A stretch of DNA of 48,328 bases from an uncultured Shewanella sp. GTDB taxonomy: Bacteria; Pseudomonadota; Gammaproteobacteria; Enterobacterales; Shewanellaceae. Where the stretch lies: positions 1-48,328 of the forward strand of contig NZ_CANLZC010000036.1 of NCBI RefSeq assembly GCF_947495455.1, written 5' to 3'. A program made the translations under genes and the position numbers. Shown here piece after piece: positions 9,063 through 18,393 of the stretch. The first letter of the stretch is position 1. Each line of letters begins with the position of its first letter. A model generated the notes under the pieces. It saw only the letters and a list, made by a program, of their open reading frames with translations, did not search any database and was not told the DNA's origin.

Positions 9063-9710
9063 ATGCAGAGTGTTAAGACTGTTTTATTATCCTTAAGCCT
9101 TATATTGACGTCTATGAACCTCGGTGCCGTTACGCCTGAAAATAGTCATGATTTCATAGATTCATTGATTGAATACCATGATTCTGGTCAGTACTTGTAT
9201 GAATTAACTATGGTGGTGGAAGAGGCCGAAAGAAATTTGCGAGAGCAAGTTGAGCAAAAGTACAGTGAACCTCAACAGTTTGCGGTTGTGTTTGACGTCG
9301 ATGAAACTATGGTGTCAAATTATGACAATATTAAACAGTACTTAAATGATTTTTTAGTCAATATGGCATTGTTGCACGACGGTAAGACAGTCACTATGTC
9401 CTATAACAATAAAATAGCACCTCGTGTTATTCCGCCTGTTCAACGGCTTTTTAATGCGGTTAAAAGTCATGGTATCAGTATATTTATTATTACGGGCGAT
9501 CAAGAAACCTATCGCCCATTTGCGACGCAAAAATTAACCCATTTAGGCTACAGTGGCTGGAAAGCGCTATATATGAAGCCTAGCGACTATGATAAATCGT
9601 CAGCGATCCCTTATAAATCAAAAATTCGCCAGCAAATCGTAGATAAAGGATATCGAATTCTTTTTTCTATTGGTGATCAATATAGTGATTTGTTGGGGGG
9701 GGTATGCTGA
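9063..9710 (+). CDS. Secreted HAD-type acid phosphatase, frameshifted at its 3' end
   Basis: A class B/P4-type HAD acid phosphatase expected in the periplasm. It has a signal peptide (hydrophobic core VLLSLSLILTS), motif I DVDET (FDVDETMVSNYDN), motif II in FIITGD, a conserved Lys in the FATQKL region, and motif IV IGDQYSDL. As read, the protein ends abnormally in DLLGGVC at a run of eight G (9695-9702). With seven G the frame would continue GGYADKIYKLPNPYYFIP and stop at 9751-9753; that KLPNP..YIP ending is the normal family C-terminus. So this is a frameshifted, phase-variable or mis-sequenced gene. All four catalytic motifs precede the shift. GGAG six bases before the ATG at 9063 fixes the start. 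Confidence 0.8.
   Translation: MQSVKTVLLSLSLILTSMNLGAVTPENSHDFIDSLIEYHDSGQYLYELTMVVEEAERNLREQVEQKYSEPQQFAVVFDVDETMVSNYDNIKQYLNDFLVNMALLHDGKTVTMSYNNKIAPRVIPPVQRLFNAVKSHGISIFIITGDQETYRPFATQKLTHLGYSGWKALYMKPSDYDKSSAIPYKSKIRQQIVDKGYRILFSIGDQYSDLLGGVC
9695..9702 (+). repeat. G8 homopolymer tract causing the frameshift
   Basis: Eight consecutive G in the 3' part of the HAD phosphatase gene. Loss of one G restores the family C-terminus, so the tract length decides which C-terminus is made. Confidence 0.85.
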
Positions 9711-9747
9711 TAAGATTTATAAATTACCGAATCCATATTATTTTATT

Positions 9748-9786
9748 CCATAAACAACCACATATTTGATAAGGGGTTGTTTATGG
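9748..9786. terminator. Hairpin between the HAD phosphatase and nadC
   Basis: A perfect 12-bp inverted repeat (CCATAAACAACC / GGTTGTTTATGG, 15-nt loop) sits between convergent genes. The stop codon of the restored phosphatase frame lies inside its left arm. Read leftward (nadC direction) it is followed by an A/T-rich stretch AATAAAATAA rather than a clean U-tract, so efficiency is uncertain. Confidence 0.6.
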
Positions 9787-9817
9787 ATATCATGGTTATT
9801 TCTGTATGAGTTTGGTA

Positions 9818-10789
<972 letters not shown>

Positions 10790-10861
10790 TTATTCTCCTT
10801 TTTGCTTTGTCTTATGTGAGGATTATTGATAGAGTAATTTAAAATCATTGTGGTTTTTTTC

Positions 10862-11464
10862 ATGTCTTATTTAAATAAAGTGGCTGTTCAATTAACCGCA
10901 GCTAAGGGTTCTACTCCATACCAAGTTCATCAAGGTTGGGTAAAGGAGGCTCGGCGTGTTTATTCTCCTCATTTTAATGCCAGACCTAATGGTGAGGTGA
11001 GTTTACTGGTTGTGCACAATATCAGTTTACCTGCAGGGTGCTTTGGCTTGCCTTATATTGATCATTTATTTTTAGGTTGTCTTAATTGTGATGAGGATAT
11101 CAGCTTTCAAGCACTTGAAGGGCTTAAGGTGTCGGCACATTTTCTTATTCGCCGAGACGGTGAGCTTGTTCAGTATGTGTCTTGTGATGACAGAGCCTGG
11201 CATGCTGGAGTGTCAAAGTTTGAGGAGCGTGATAATTGTAATGATTTTGCATTAGGCATTGAACTTGAAGGTACAGATGATATCGCTTATACGGATGAAC
11301 AATATTGTACTTTGATGGCTCTCAGTAACACATTAATGGCAGTTTATCCTAAACTCAATAAAGAACGGATTGTTGGACATTGTGATATAGCCCCTGAGCG
11401 AAAAACGGATCCAGGGCAGAGTTTTGACTGGAATCGTTATTTAGCGGGCTTAATACCGTCATGA
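10862..11464 (+). CDS. ampD: 1,6-anhydro-N-acetylmuramyl-L-alanine amidase AmpD
   Basis: A cytoplasmic zinc amidase that cleaves the peptide from 1,6-anhydro-MurNAc peptides during peptidoglycan recycling; loss of AmpD raises the AmpR inducer in bacteria with inducible AmpC. The protein is 200 residues from the ATG at 10862. Zinc ligands are visible as the His of VVHNIS, the His of GHCDIAP and the Asp of KTDPGQSFDW. A GTG at 10850 would add four residues; neither start has a strong ribosome site. It is followed by ampE. Confidence 0.93.
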   Translation: MSYLNKVAVQLTAAKGSTPYQVHQGWVKEARRVYSPHFNARPNGEVSLLVVHNISLPAGCFGLPYIDHLFLGCLNCDEDISFQALEGLKVSAHFLIRRDGELVQYVSCDDRAWHAGVSKFEERDNCNDFALGIELEGTDDIAYTDEQYCTLMALSNTLMAVYPKLNKERIVGHCDIAPERKTDPGQSFDWNRYLAGLIPS

Positions 11465-11581
11465 GTCTAATAATCTATTTTAAGCAATTTGCTCTACGCG
11501 CTGAATGCAGCATTGCTGCTTGTTAAGTGGTAACAATGTAATCGCTCTTTTAGTCGTAGCTTCTATGGGATAGGTAGCGTT

Positions 11582-12433
11582 ATGACACTATTTGTATTAT
11601 TAGTGGCAATTTTGATTGAACGTTTTCAAATCTTGCCTGCCTTTTGGCAGTTTAACCCTTTGATGGCGCGTTATCATGGGATGTTATTCGGTGATGAACA
11701 ATTAAAATCAAAAGTCATGTTAGTACTGGCAGTGATATTTCCTGCGTTAGTGGTGGCCTTAATCAGTTGGTTGATCAGTGATTTTCTCTGGGGCAGTTTA
11801 AATTTACTCTTATGGTTAATCGTGGCTGTTATTTGTTTTAGCCATCAAGATCAAAGAAAGGCGTTTAAAGAATATATGCAGTCAGCCTGTAGAGACGATG
11901 TACAGGCTTGCTTTCATCATGCTGAAGAGTTGGAACCAAGTCAGAGTCTGGAGGCTGTGACTGAGTATGAACTAGGAGCAAAAGTGGGGCAAAGTGTTGC
12001 CTGGATCAATTATCGCTATTTTGGTGTTATTGCACTTTATCTTATCGTTTGTGGGCCCATAGGCGCGTTATTTTATGGTACTACAAGGTTTTACAGTGAG
12101 TTAAATAAACGTCATGCCTTGAATTTACCTTGGGTTGATTGTTTATTATTCGTGTTAGATTGGATTCCAAGTCGTATTTTCGCCTTTGGTTATGTGTTAA
12201 GTGGCAAATTTAGCCAAGGCTTTTCAATGTGGTTATCGACTGCAATGGATGTTAAATGTTCAGCAAGAGATATGGTGACTAAAGTGGCCTCGGCTGCAGA
12301 AACGGTACCACAAGAGTCAAAAGAATCGGTTTGTGTTCAAACGACCTTATCTTTATTACAGCTGAGTAAGCGTAATTTTATTTTACTTATTATTGTTGTC
12401 GCCCTTTTGACTATTTTTGGCGTGATTAAATAA
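11582..12433 (+). CDS. ampE: Beta-lactamase regulator AmpE
   Basis: An inner-membrane protein of 283 residues encoded after ampD, as in enterobacteria. Hydrophobic segments lie at the N-terminus (LFVLLVAILIERF), about residues 40-85 (two helices), about 145-165, about 195-210, and at the very C-terminus (FILLIIVVALLTIFGVI). The N-terminal LIERFQ.LP..WQF pattern is typical of AmpE. Its molecular role is poorly defined; it is usually described as a membrane sensor linked to ampD. It lies 117 bp after ampD and is followed by a terminator. Confidence 0.9.
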   Translation: MTLFVLLVAILIERFQILPAFWQFNPLMARYHGMLFGDEQLKSKVMLVLAVIFPALVVALISWLISDFLWGSLNLLLWLIVAVICFSHQDQRKAFKEYMQSACRDDVQACFHHAEELEPSQSLEAVTEYELGAKVGQSVAWINYRYFGVIALYLIVCGPIGALFYGTTRFYSELNKRHALNLPWVDCLLFVLDWIPSRIFAFGYVLSGKFSQGFSMWLSTAMDVKCSARDMVTKVASAAETVPQESKESVCVQTTLSLLQLSKRNFILLIIVVALLTIFGVIK

Positions 12434-12462
12434 CACGAAATATTTTGCATATCTCTTAATCA

Positions 12463-12500
12463 ATGGGTGCTTATGATAAGAGCGCCCATGCTTATTTTTG
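12463..12500 (+). terminator. Rho-independent terminator after ampE
   Basis: ATGGGTGCT and AGCGCCCAT form a 9-bp stem (one G-U pair, 9-nt loop), followed by GCTTATTTTTG. It lies 30 bp past the ampE stop. Confidence 0.75.
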
Positions 12501-12702
12501 TTTATTGATATGGGTTATTTTTAAGTTAATTGGTGTGTTTGGCTACTAACAAGTTCTAGACAATTATATTAATAATCAGTTTGATAGATTTTTTTACCCT
12601 TCGTTAGGTGTAATGGTCGGGCCCCTTTGTTGACCTGAGTCGGTTATCCTTTCGCCATTGAGCCCCATTACATTCATTTTTGACTGGCTGGACATATAAA
12701 CC
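12501..12702. other. Intergenic stretch upstream of the pdhR promoter
   Basis: Part of the roughly 340-bp gap between ampE and pdhR. Apart from the ampE terminator on its left and the pdhR promoter and operator on its right I see no gene or clear motif. A GC-richer patch around 12610-12660 (GGTCGGGCCCC...) stands out from the AT-rich surroundings but has no obvious function. Confidence 0.4.
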
Positions 12703-12731
12703 TTGATTTGTTAAAGTTTGCTCAATTTAAT
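12703..12731 (+). promoter_or_regulatory. pdhR promoter (sigma-70 type)
   Basis: TTGATT at 12703-12708 and TTTAAT at 12726-12731 are 17 bp apart, a good -35/-10 pair. The PdhR operator begins immediately downstream and would cover the transcription start. Confidence 0.65.
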
Positions 12732-12732
12732 T

Positions 12733-12751
12733 AAATTGGTAAGACCAATTT
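12733..12751. promoter_or_regulatory. PdhR operator
   Basis: AAATTGGTAAGACCAATTT is a perfect palindrome with 8-bp arms and a 3-nt centre. It contains the PdhR box pattern known from E. coli (ATTGGT-N3-ACCAAT). Its place just after the -10 of the pdhR promoter and 21 bp before the ATG indicates autorepression, relieved when pyruvate binds PdhR. Confidence 0.88.
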
Positions 12752-12772
12752 ACAATAGGAGCTGAAAGGCCG

Positions 12773-13525
12773 ATGGCTTATAGTAAAATAAACCAGCCAA
12801 AAATTTCAGATGTGATCATGGGCCAACTAGAGCAAATGATCCTAGAAGGAAGCATTCAACCTGGGCAAAAGTTACCCCCTGAGCGAGAATTAGCCTTGCA
12901 GTTTGAAGTGTCCCGACCTTCATTACGAGAAGCGATTCAAAAGCTTGAGGCGAAAGGTTTGCTGTTTCGTCGCCAAGGCGGTGGAACCTATGTCAAGCAA
13001 CAGCTATGGCAAAGCTTGGCAGATCCTATTGTTGAGCTGATGCATAATGACTCTGAAAGTCAGTATGATCTGCTAGAATTTCGTCATGCCACAGAAGGTA
13101 TGATGGCGTATTTTGCTGCATTACGAGGTACGGATGCCGACATGCAAAATATTAAGCGCTCTATAATGGAAGTAGAAGCTGCACAAGAAATCACTGAGCA
13201 AGCAGGGGCGATCGTACAATTTCATCGTGCGGTTGCCGAAGCCTCACATAATGTGGCGATGCTGCACTTAATTTTAAGTTTGACGCCTGTGCTGCATAAG
13301 AATGTGGAACAGAATTTGGCGTTGCTTCGTCGTCGAGAAGAAGCCTCGACGATGGCAAATGAACATAGGCGTGCCTTATTGGCTGCCATTGTTCGTCGTG
13401 ATCCTGATGCAGCCAGAGCGGCTTCTAATGAGCATTTAAGCTACATTGAAGAAGTCATGCTCTCTGTGCGGGAAGAAGATAGTCGGTTGCAGCGTAGTCT
13501 GCGTCGTTTAAAGAGCGAAAATTAG
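12773..13525 (+). CDS. pdhR: Pyruvate dehydrogenase complex repressor PdhR (GntR/FadR family)
   Basis: A transcription factor that represses the pdhR-aceEF-lpd genes and releases DNA on binding pyruvate. Of its 250 residues, about 1-75 form the GntR winged helix (MAYSKINQPKISDVIMGQLE, PGQKLPPERELALQFEVSRPSLREAIQKLEAKGLL) and the rest the all-helical FCD ligand domain with metal-type ligand residues (the FHRAVAEASHN and NEHRRALLAAI segments). AGGAG and AAAGG precede the ATG. It starts the pyruvate dehydrogenase cluster and has its own operator upstream. Confidence 0.96.
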   Translation: MAYSKINQPKISDVIMGQLEQMILEGSIQPGQKLPPERELALQFEVSRPSLREAIQKLEAKGLLFRRQGGGTYVKQQLWQSLADPIVELMHNDSESQYDLLEFRHATEGMMAYFAALRGTDADMQNIKRSIMEVEAAQEITEQAGAIVQFHRAVAEASHNVAMLHLILSLTPVLHKNVEQNLALLRRREEASTMANEHRRALLAAIVRRDPDAARAASNEHLSYIEEVMLSVREEDSRLQRSLRRLKSEN

Positions 13526-13540
13526 TTGATATTCAAGTTA

Positions 13541-13579
13541 TTTGGAAAGGCGATGCCCATAGAATGCAGTCTTTCCAAA
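13541..13579 (+). terminator. Hairpin between pdhR and aceE
   Basis: A perfect 9-bp inverted repeat TTTGGAAAG / CTTTCCAAA with a 21-nt loop, followed by GGTTTTGAGT. It may partly terminate or process the pdhR message ahead of aceE; without a strong U-tract, processing or mRNA stability is as likely as termination. Confidence 0.45.
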
Positions 13580-13646
13580 GGTTTTGAGTAACCAAACTTA
13601 ACTTAATTTTCCAATGATAACCCTGTATATAGGAAAGGACAGTGTC

Positions 13647-16307
13647 ATGTCTGAACATATGCTACAAGATTTAGATCCATCTGAGACCCAAGAATGGCTA
13701 GCCGCTTTAGAGTCAGTTGTTCGTGAAGAGGGTGTTGAACGTGCACAATATTTACTAGAGCAAGTACTTGATAAAGCACGCTTAGATGGTGTGGATATGC
13801 CTACAGGCATCACTACCAATTACATCAATACCATTCCGGCAGCACAAGAGCCTGCTTACCCAGGCGATACGACGTTAGAGCATAATATTCGCTCTATCAT
13901 TCGCTGGAATGCCATCATGATCGTATTGCGCGCCTCAAAGAAAGATCTTGAGCTGGGCGGGCATATGGCGTCTTTTCAGTCATCAGCCGCTTTTTATGAA
14001 GTGTGCTTTAACCACTTTTTCCGTGCGCCCAATGAGGTTGACGGTGGTGATTTAGTTTATTATCAAGGGCATATTTCTCCCGGTATTTATTCTCGTGCCT
14101 TTGTTGAAGGACGTTTAACTGAAGAGCAGTTAGATAATTTCCGTCAAGAGGTTGATGGTAAAGGGATCCCGTCTTATCCACATCCTAAATTAATGCCAGA
14201 GTTTTGGCAGTTCCCAACTGTATCTATGGGCTTAGGCCCGATTTCTGCTATTTATCAAGCCCGCTTTTTGAAGTATCTTGAAGGTCGTGAACTGAAAGAC
14301 ACCAGTGCACAGCGAGTCTATGCCTTCTTAGGTGACGGTGAGATGGATGAGCCTGAATCACGAGGAGCGATTTCTTTTGCTGCCCGTGAGAAGCTAGATA
14401 ACTTATGTTTCTTGGTGAACTGTAACCTACAGCGCCTTGATGGCCCAGTGATGGGTAACGGTAAAATTATTCAAGAACTTGAAGGCCTGTTTAAAGGTGC
14501 GGGTTGGAATGTTGTCAAAGTGATCTGGGGCAATAACTGGGATTCTCTGTTAGCGAAAGACAATTCAGGTAAGTTGTTACAGCTAATGAATGAAACCCTT
14601 GATGGTGATTATCAAACCTTTAAGTCAAAAGATGGTGCTTATGTTCGTGAGCATTTCTTTGGTAAGTATCCTGAAACGGCTGCTTTAGTTGCCGATATGA
14701 CAGATGCACAAATTTTTGCCCTTAAGCGTGGTGGTCATCAGTCTTCTAAGTTGTATGCGGCATTTAAGAACGCCCAAGAGACTAAAGGCAAGCCTACCGT
14801 GATTCTTGCTAAAACCGTTAAAGGTTATGGCATGGGTGATGCGGCCGAAGGGAAAAACATTGCGCACCAAGTGAAAAAGATGGACATGACTCACGTGCGT
14901 CAGTTGCGCTCACGTCTTGGATTGGATCATTTAATTTCTGATGAAGATGTGAATAATCTCTCTTATTTGAAGCTTGAAGAAGGGTCAAAAGAGTACGAAT
15001 ATTTACATGCTCGCCGTCAAGCACTCCATGGCTACACGCCACAACGCTTGCCTAATTTCACTCAAGAATTGATTGTCCCTGAAGTGGAAGAGTTTAAGCC
15101 GTTATTAGAAGCGCAGAAGCGTGATATCTCTACGACAATGGCGTTTGTTAGAACGCTTAATATTTTGTTGAAAAATAAAAATATCGGTAAAAATGTCGTA
15201 CCTATCATTGCCGATGAAGCCCGTACTTTTGGTATGGAAGGCTTATTCCGTCAAATCGGTATTTACAATCCTCATGGGCAAGAATACACACCAGAAGACA
15301 GAGGTGTCGTGTCTTACTATAAAGAAGCGACTTCAGGTCAAGTCTTACAAGAAGGGATTAATGAATTAGGGGCGATGTCATCTTGGGTGGCTGCGGCGAC
15401 GTCATACAGTACTAACGATCTTCCTATGATCCCATTCTATATTTATTATTCTATGTTTGGTTTCCAACGCGTGGGTGATATGGCTTGGATGGCGGGCGAT
15501 CAGCAGGCTCGTGGTTTCTTATTAGGGGCAACAGCTGGCCGTACTACGCTAAATGGTGAAGGTCTACAGCACGAAGACGGCCATAGCCATATTCTTGCGA
15601 ACACTGTGCCTAACTGTGTCTCTTATGACCCGACATTTGCCTATGAAGTGGCGGTCATCATGCAAGACGGTATTCGTCGCATGTATGGTGAGCAAGAAAA
15701 TGTGTTTTATTACTTAACGGTAATGAATGAAAACTACGCCATGCCAGCGATGCCTGAAGGCGCTGAAGAGGGCATTCGTAAGGGTATTTATAAGCTTGAG
15801 TCTTATGCAGGGACTAAGCAAGTGCAGTTAATGAGCTCGGGTACTATCATGAATGAAGTACGCAAAGCGGCGCAAATTCTCAGTGAAGATTATGATGTGG
15901 GGTCGGATATTTTCTCAGTGACTTCATTTAATGAAATAACACGTGAAGGGCAAGATGTTGAGCGTTACAACATGTTGCATCCAACGCAGGCGCCAAGAGT
16001 GTCTTACCTTGCACAAGTGATGAGTTCAGCGCCAGCCATTGCGGCGACCGATTACATGAAAAACTATGCTGAGCAAGTGCGTGCCTTTATTCCCGCTCAA
16101 TCATTTAAAGTATTAGGTACGGATGGATTTGGCCGTTCAGATAGCCGTGAAAACTTGCGTCGTCATTTTGAAGTGAATGCAGGTTATGTTGTTGTGGCTG
16201 CTTTATCTGAATTAGCGAAATCAGGCGAGATAGAAGCCAGTGTGGTTAGCGACGCTATCGCTAAGTTTGATATTGATGCTGATAAGCGCAATCCACTTTA
16301 CGCATAA
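13647..16307 (+). CDS. aceE: Pyruvate dehydrogenase E1 component AceE
   Basis: The thiamine-diphosphate-dependent E1 of the pyruvate dehydrogenase complex, which decarboxylates pyruvate and acetylates the lipoyl groups of AceF. It is the homodimeric type, 886 residues from the ATG at 13647, matching E. coli length. The TPP motif is GDGEMDEPES through NCNLQRLDG at about residues 230-265; the transketolase-like central and C-terminal domains follow (IIADEARTFGMEGLFRQIG, LGTDGFGRSDSRENLRRHFE). AGGAAAGGA precedes the chosen ATG; an in-frame ATG 33 bp upstream is less likely because the homologues start MSEHML. It is followed by aceF after 12 bp. Confidence 0.96.
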   Translation: MSEHMLQDLDPSETQEWLAALESVVREEGVERAQYLLEQVLDKARLDGVDMPTGITTNYINTIPAAQEPAYPGDTTLEHNIRSIIRWNAIMIVLRASKKDLELGGHMASFQSSAAFYEVCFNHFFRAPNEVDGGDLVYYQGHISPGIYSRAFVEGRLTEEQLDNFRQEVDGKGIPSYPHPKLMPEFWQFPTVSMGLGPISAIYQARFLKYLEGRELKDTSAQRVYAFLGDGEMDEPESRGAISFAAREKLDNLCFLVNCNLQRLDGPVMGNGKIIQELEGLFKGAGWNVVKVIWGNNWDSLLAKDNSGKLLQLMNETLDGDYQTFKSKDGAYVREHFFGKYPETAALVADMTDAQIFALKRGGHQSSKLYAAFKNAQETKGKPTVILAKTVKGYGMGDAAEGKNIAHQVKKMDMTHVRQLRSRLGLDHLISDEDVNNLSYLKLEEGSKEYEYLHARRQALHGYTPQRLPNFTQELIVPEVEEFKPLLEAQKRDISTTMAFVRTLNILLKNKNIGKNVVPIIADEARTFGMEGLFRQIGIYNPHGQEYTPEDRGVVSYYKEATSGQVLQEGINELGAMSSWVAAATSYSTNDLPMIPFYIYYSMFGFQRVGDMAWMAGDQQARGFLLGATAGRTTLNGEGLQHEDGHSHILANTVPNCVSYDPTFAYEVAVIMQDGIRRMYGEQENVFYYLTVMNENYAMPAMPEGAEEGIRKGIYKLESYAGTKQVQLMSSGTIMNEVRKAAQILSEDYDVGSDIFSVTSFNEITREGQDVERYNMLHPTQAPRVSYLAQVMSSAPAIAATDYMKNYAEQVRAFIPAQSFKVLGTDGFGRSDSRENLRRHFEVNAGYVVVAALSELAKSGEIEASVVSDAIAKFDIDADKRNPLYA

Positions 16308-16319
16308 GAGGCAAAAAGA

Positions 16320-18227
16320 ATGACAATCGAAATTAATGTACCGGATATTGGTGCTGATGAGGTTGAAGTCACTGAGATTTTGGTGAATGTTGGTGATACT
16401 GTTGAGTTAGAACAGGCGTTGATTTCTGTCGAAGGCGATAAAGCTGCGATGGAAGTACCTGCACCACAAGCAGGCGTCGTGAAAGAAATTAAAGTTTCTG
16501 TGGGTGATAAAGTCGAAACGGGCTCATTCATTATGGTGTTTGAGGCGGATGCTGGTGCACAGAAAGCTGAAGTGGTTAATACGCCAGCAGCTGAGGTTGC
16601 TGTAGCAGCGGCTCCTCAAGCGACAAGCAGTGCGTTACAAGACATATTCGTGCCGGATATCGGTGGCGATGAAGTTGAAGTGACAGAGATTTTGGTGGTC
16701 GTAGGTGAAACGGTCACAGAAGAGCAAGCATTATTAACTGTTGAAGGCGATAAAGCTTCAATGGAAGTGCCTGCACCACAAGCCGGTGTAGTGAAAGAAA
16801 TCAAAGTCAGTCAAGGTGATAAAGTGTCGACAGGCTCTTTAATCATGGTATTTGAAGTTGCTGGTGGCTCGAGTGTTCAAGTTGAAACACCTGCTTCATC
16901 GCTAGTTGCCGCTGCGCCATCGGTGCAAGCGACATCAGGCGTAAAAGAGGTCAATGTGCCAGACATAGGTGGTGATGAAGTCGAAGTGACTGAAATCACG
17001 GTTGCTATTGGCGATGTCATTGCAGAAGAGCAAGCCCTGCTCACTGTTGAAGGCGATAAAGCTTCAATGGAAGTGCCAGCGCCTTTTGCTGGTAAAGTGA
17101 CAGACATCAAAGTGTCGGTGGGCGATAAAGTGTCTACAGGCTCATTGATCATGGTCTTTGAAGTGGAAAGTGCTGCCCCAGCTCCTCAAGCGGCTGCTGC
17201 TCCTACTCCTACTCCTACTCCTTCAGTTGCCACAACGCCAACGGCTCCAGCGGCACAAAGTCAGGGTACATCGAGTAATGACTTTGTTGAAAACAAAGAA
17301 TATGCCCATGCTTCGCCAGTTATTCGTCGCTTAGCGCGTGAATTCGGTGTGAACTTAGCGAAAGTCAAAGGGACAGGCCGTAAAAATCGAGTGCTTAAAG
17401 AAGACGTACAAAATTACGTTAAAGCAGCGGTTAAGCAAGTAGAATCAGGCAAAGCGCCTGCAGGGCAAGCACAAGGCAGCGAGTTAGGCTTGTTGCCATG
17501 GCCAAAAGTGAACTTTAATAAGTTTGGCGAAACTGAAATTAAGCCGCTGTCTAAAATTCAAAAAATATCTGGCGCAAACTTGCACCGTAACTGGGTAAAA
17601 ATCCCCCATGTTACTCAGTGGGATAACGCTGATATTACTGAACTAGAAGCTTTCCGTAAGGCGCAGAATGCTGCGGAAGCGAAGAAAGATTCAGGCATGA
17701 AAATCACCCCTCTGGTGTTTATCATGAAAGCGGCTGCAAAGGCATTAGAAGCCTTTCCTAATTTCAATTCTTCTTTATCGGAAGACGGTGAAAGCCTGAT
17801 TTTGAAGAAGTACGTGAATATTGGTATTGCGGTGGATACGCCAAATGGTCTAGTGGTTCCTGTCTTTAAAGATGTGAATAAAAAAGGCATTCATGAGCTG
17901 TCAGCTGAGCTTATGACTGTGTCTAAGAAGGCGCGTCAAGGTAAGCTTACTGCATCAGATATGCAAGGTGGTTGTTTTACCATTTCAAGCTTAGGTGGAT
18001 TAGGTGGTACGGCCTTTACTCCGATTGTGAATGCACCTGAAGTGGCTATCTTAGGTGTGTCTAAGTCTGAAATGAAGCCTGTGTGGAACGGCAGTGATTT
18101 CATTCCAAGACTAATGTTACCATTATCACTGAGTTATGATCATCGTGTTATCGATGGTGCTGATGGTGCGCGTTTTGTTACATATTTAAATGGGTGTTTA
18201 TCTGACATTCGCACCTTGATTTTATAG
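16320..18227 (+). CDS. aceF: Dihydrolipoamide acetyltransferase AceF (E2), three lipoyl domains
   Basis: The E2 core of pyruvate dehydrogenase, which moves the acetyl group to CoA. Order in the 635 residues: three lipoyl domains (about 1-75, 102-180, 207-285), each with the lipoylated Lys in EGDKA(A/S)MEVPAP; Ala/Pro-rich swinging linkers, including a TPTPTP run around 295; the E3/E1-binding domain ([16 protein letters not shown] to [10 protein letters not shown], about 325-365); and the acyltransferase domain with the catalytic [13 protein letters not shown] near the C-terminus. The three lipoyl coding segments are near-identical DNA in places. RBS AAGAGG; 12 bp after aceE; strong terminator after it. 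Confidence 0.96.
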   Translation: MTIEINVPDIGADEVEVTEILVNVGDTVELEQALISVEGDKAAMEVPAPQAGVVKEIKVSVGDKVETGSFIMVFEADAGAQKAEVVNTPAAEVAVAAAPQATSSALQDIFVPDIGGDEVEVTEILVVVGETVTEEQALLTVEGDKASMEVPAPQAGVVKEIKVSQGDKVSTGSLIMVFEVAGGSSVQVETPASSLVAAAPSVQATSGVKEVNVPDIGGDEVEVTEITVAIGDVIAEEQALLTVEGDKASMEVPAPFAGKVTDIKVSVGDKVSTGSLIMVFEVESAAPAPQAAAAPTPTPTPSVATTPTAPAAQSQGTSSNDFVENKEYAHASPVIRRLAREFGVNLAKVKGTGRKNRVLKEDVQNYVKAAVKQVESGKAPAGQAQGSELGLLPWPKVNFNKFGETEIKPLSKIQKISGANLHRNWVKIPHVTQWDNADITELEAFRKAQNAAEAKKDSGMKITPLVFIMKAAAKALEAFPNFNSSLSEDGESLILKKYVNIGIAVDTPNGLVVPVFKDVNKKGIHELSAELMTVSKKARQGKLTASDMQGGCFTISSLGGLGGTAFTPIVNAPEVAILGVSKSEMKPVWNGSDFIPRLMLPLSLSYDHRVIDGADGARFVTYLNGCLSDIRTLIL

Positions 18228-18229
18228 AA

Positions 18230-18260
18230 AAAAAGGCGACTCTACGAGGGTCGCCTTTTT
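18230..18260 (+). terminator. Rho-independent terminator after aceF
   Basis: AAAAAGGCGAC and GTCGCCTTTTT form an 11-bp stem with a 9-nt loop, ending in a T5 tract, right after the aceF stop. It implies that lpd is transcribed at least partly from its own promoter in the 130 bp that follow. Confidence 0.9.
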
Positions 18261-18393
18261 AATGCTCAGTCAAAGATTGTGATCAGTATCAAACACAGGT
18301 TAAAATGCGGCCACCCTACAAGATTTAGCAATATCTTAATGTTGATATCAGATCTTTGGTGCCGTCAACGTAATGAGAAGAATAGAGGAAAAC

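Noticed and set aside
16298..17152. Antisense open frames across the lipoyl domains of aceF
   Set aside because: They are mirror images of the repeated lipoyl coding DNA with Ser/Thr-rich low-complexity products and no start signals.
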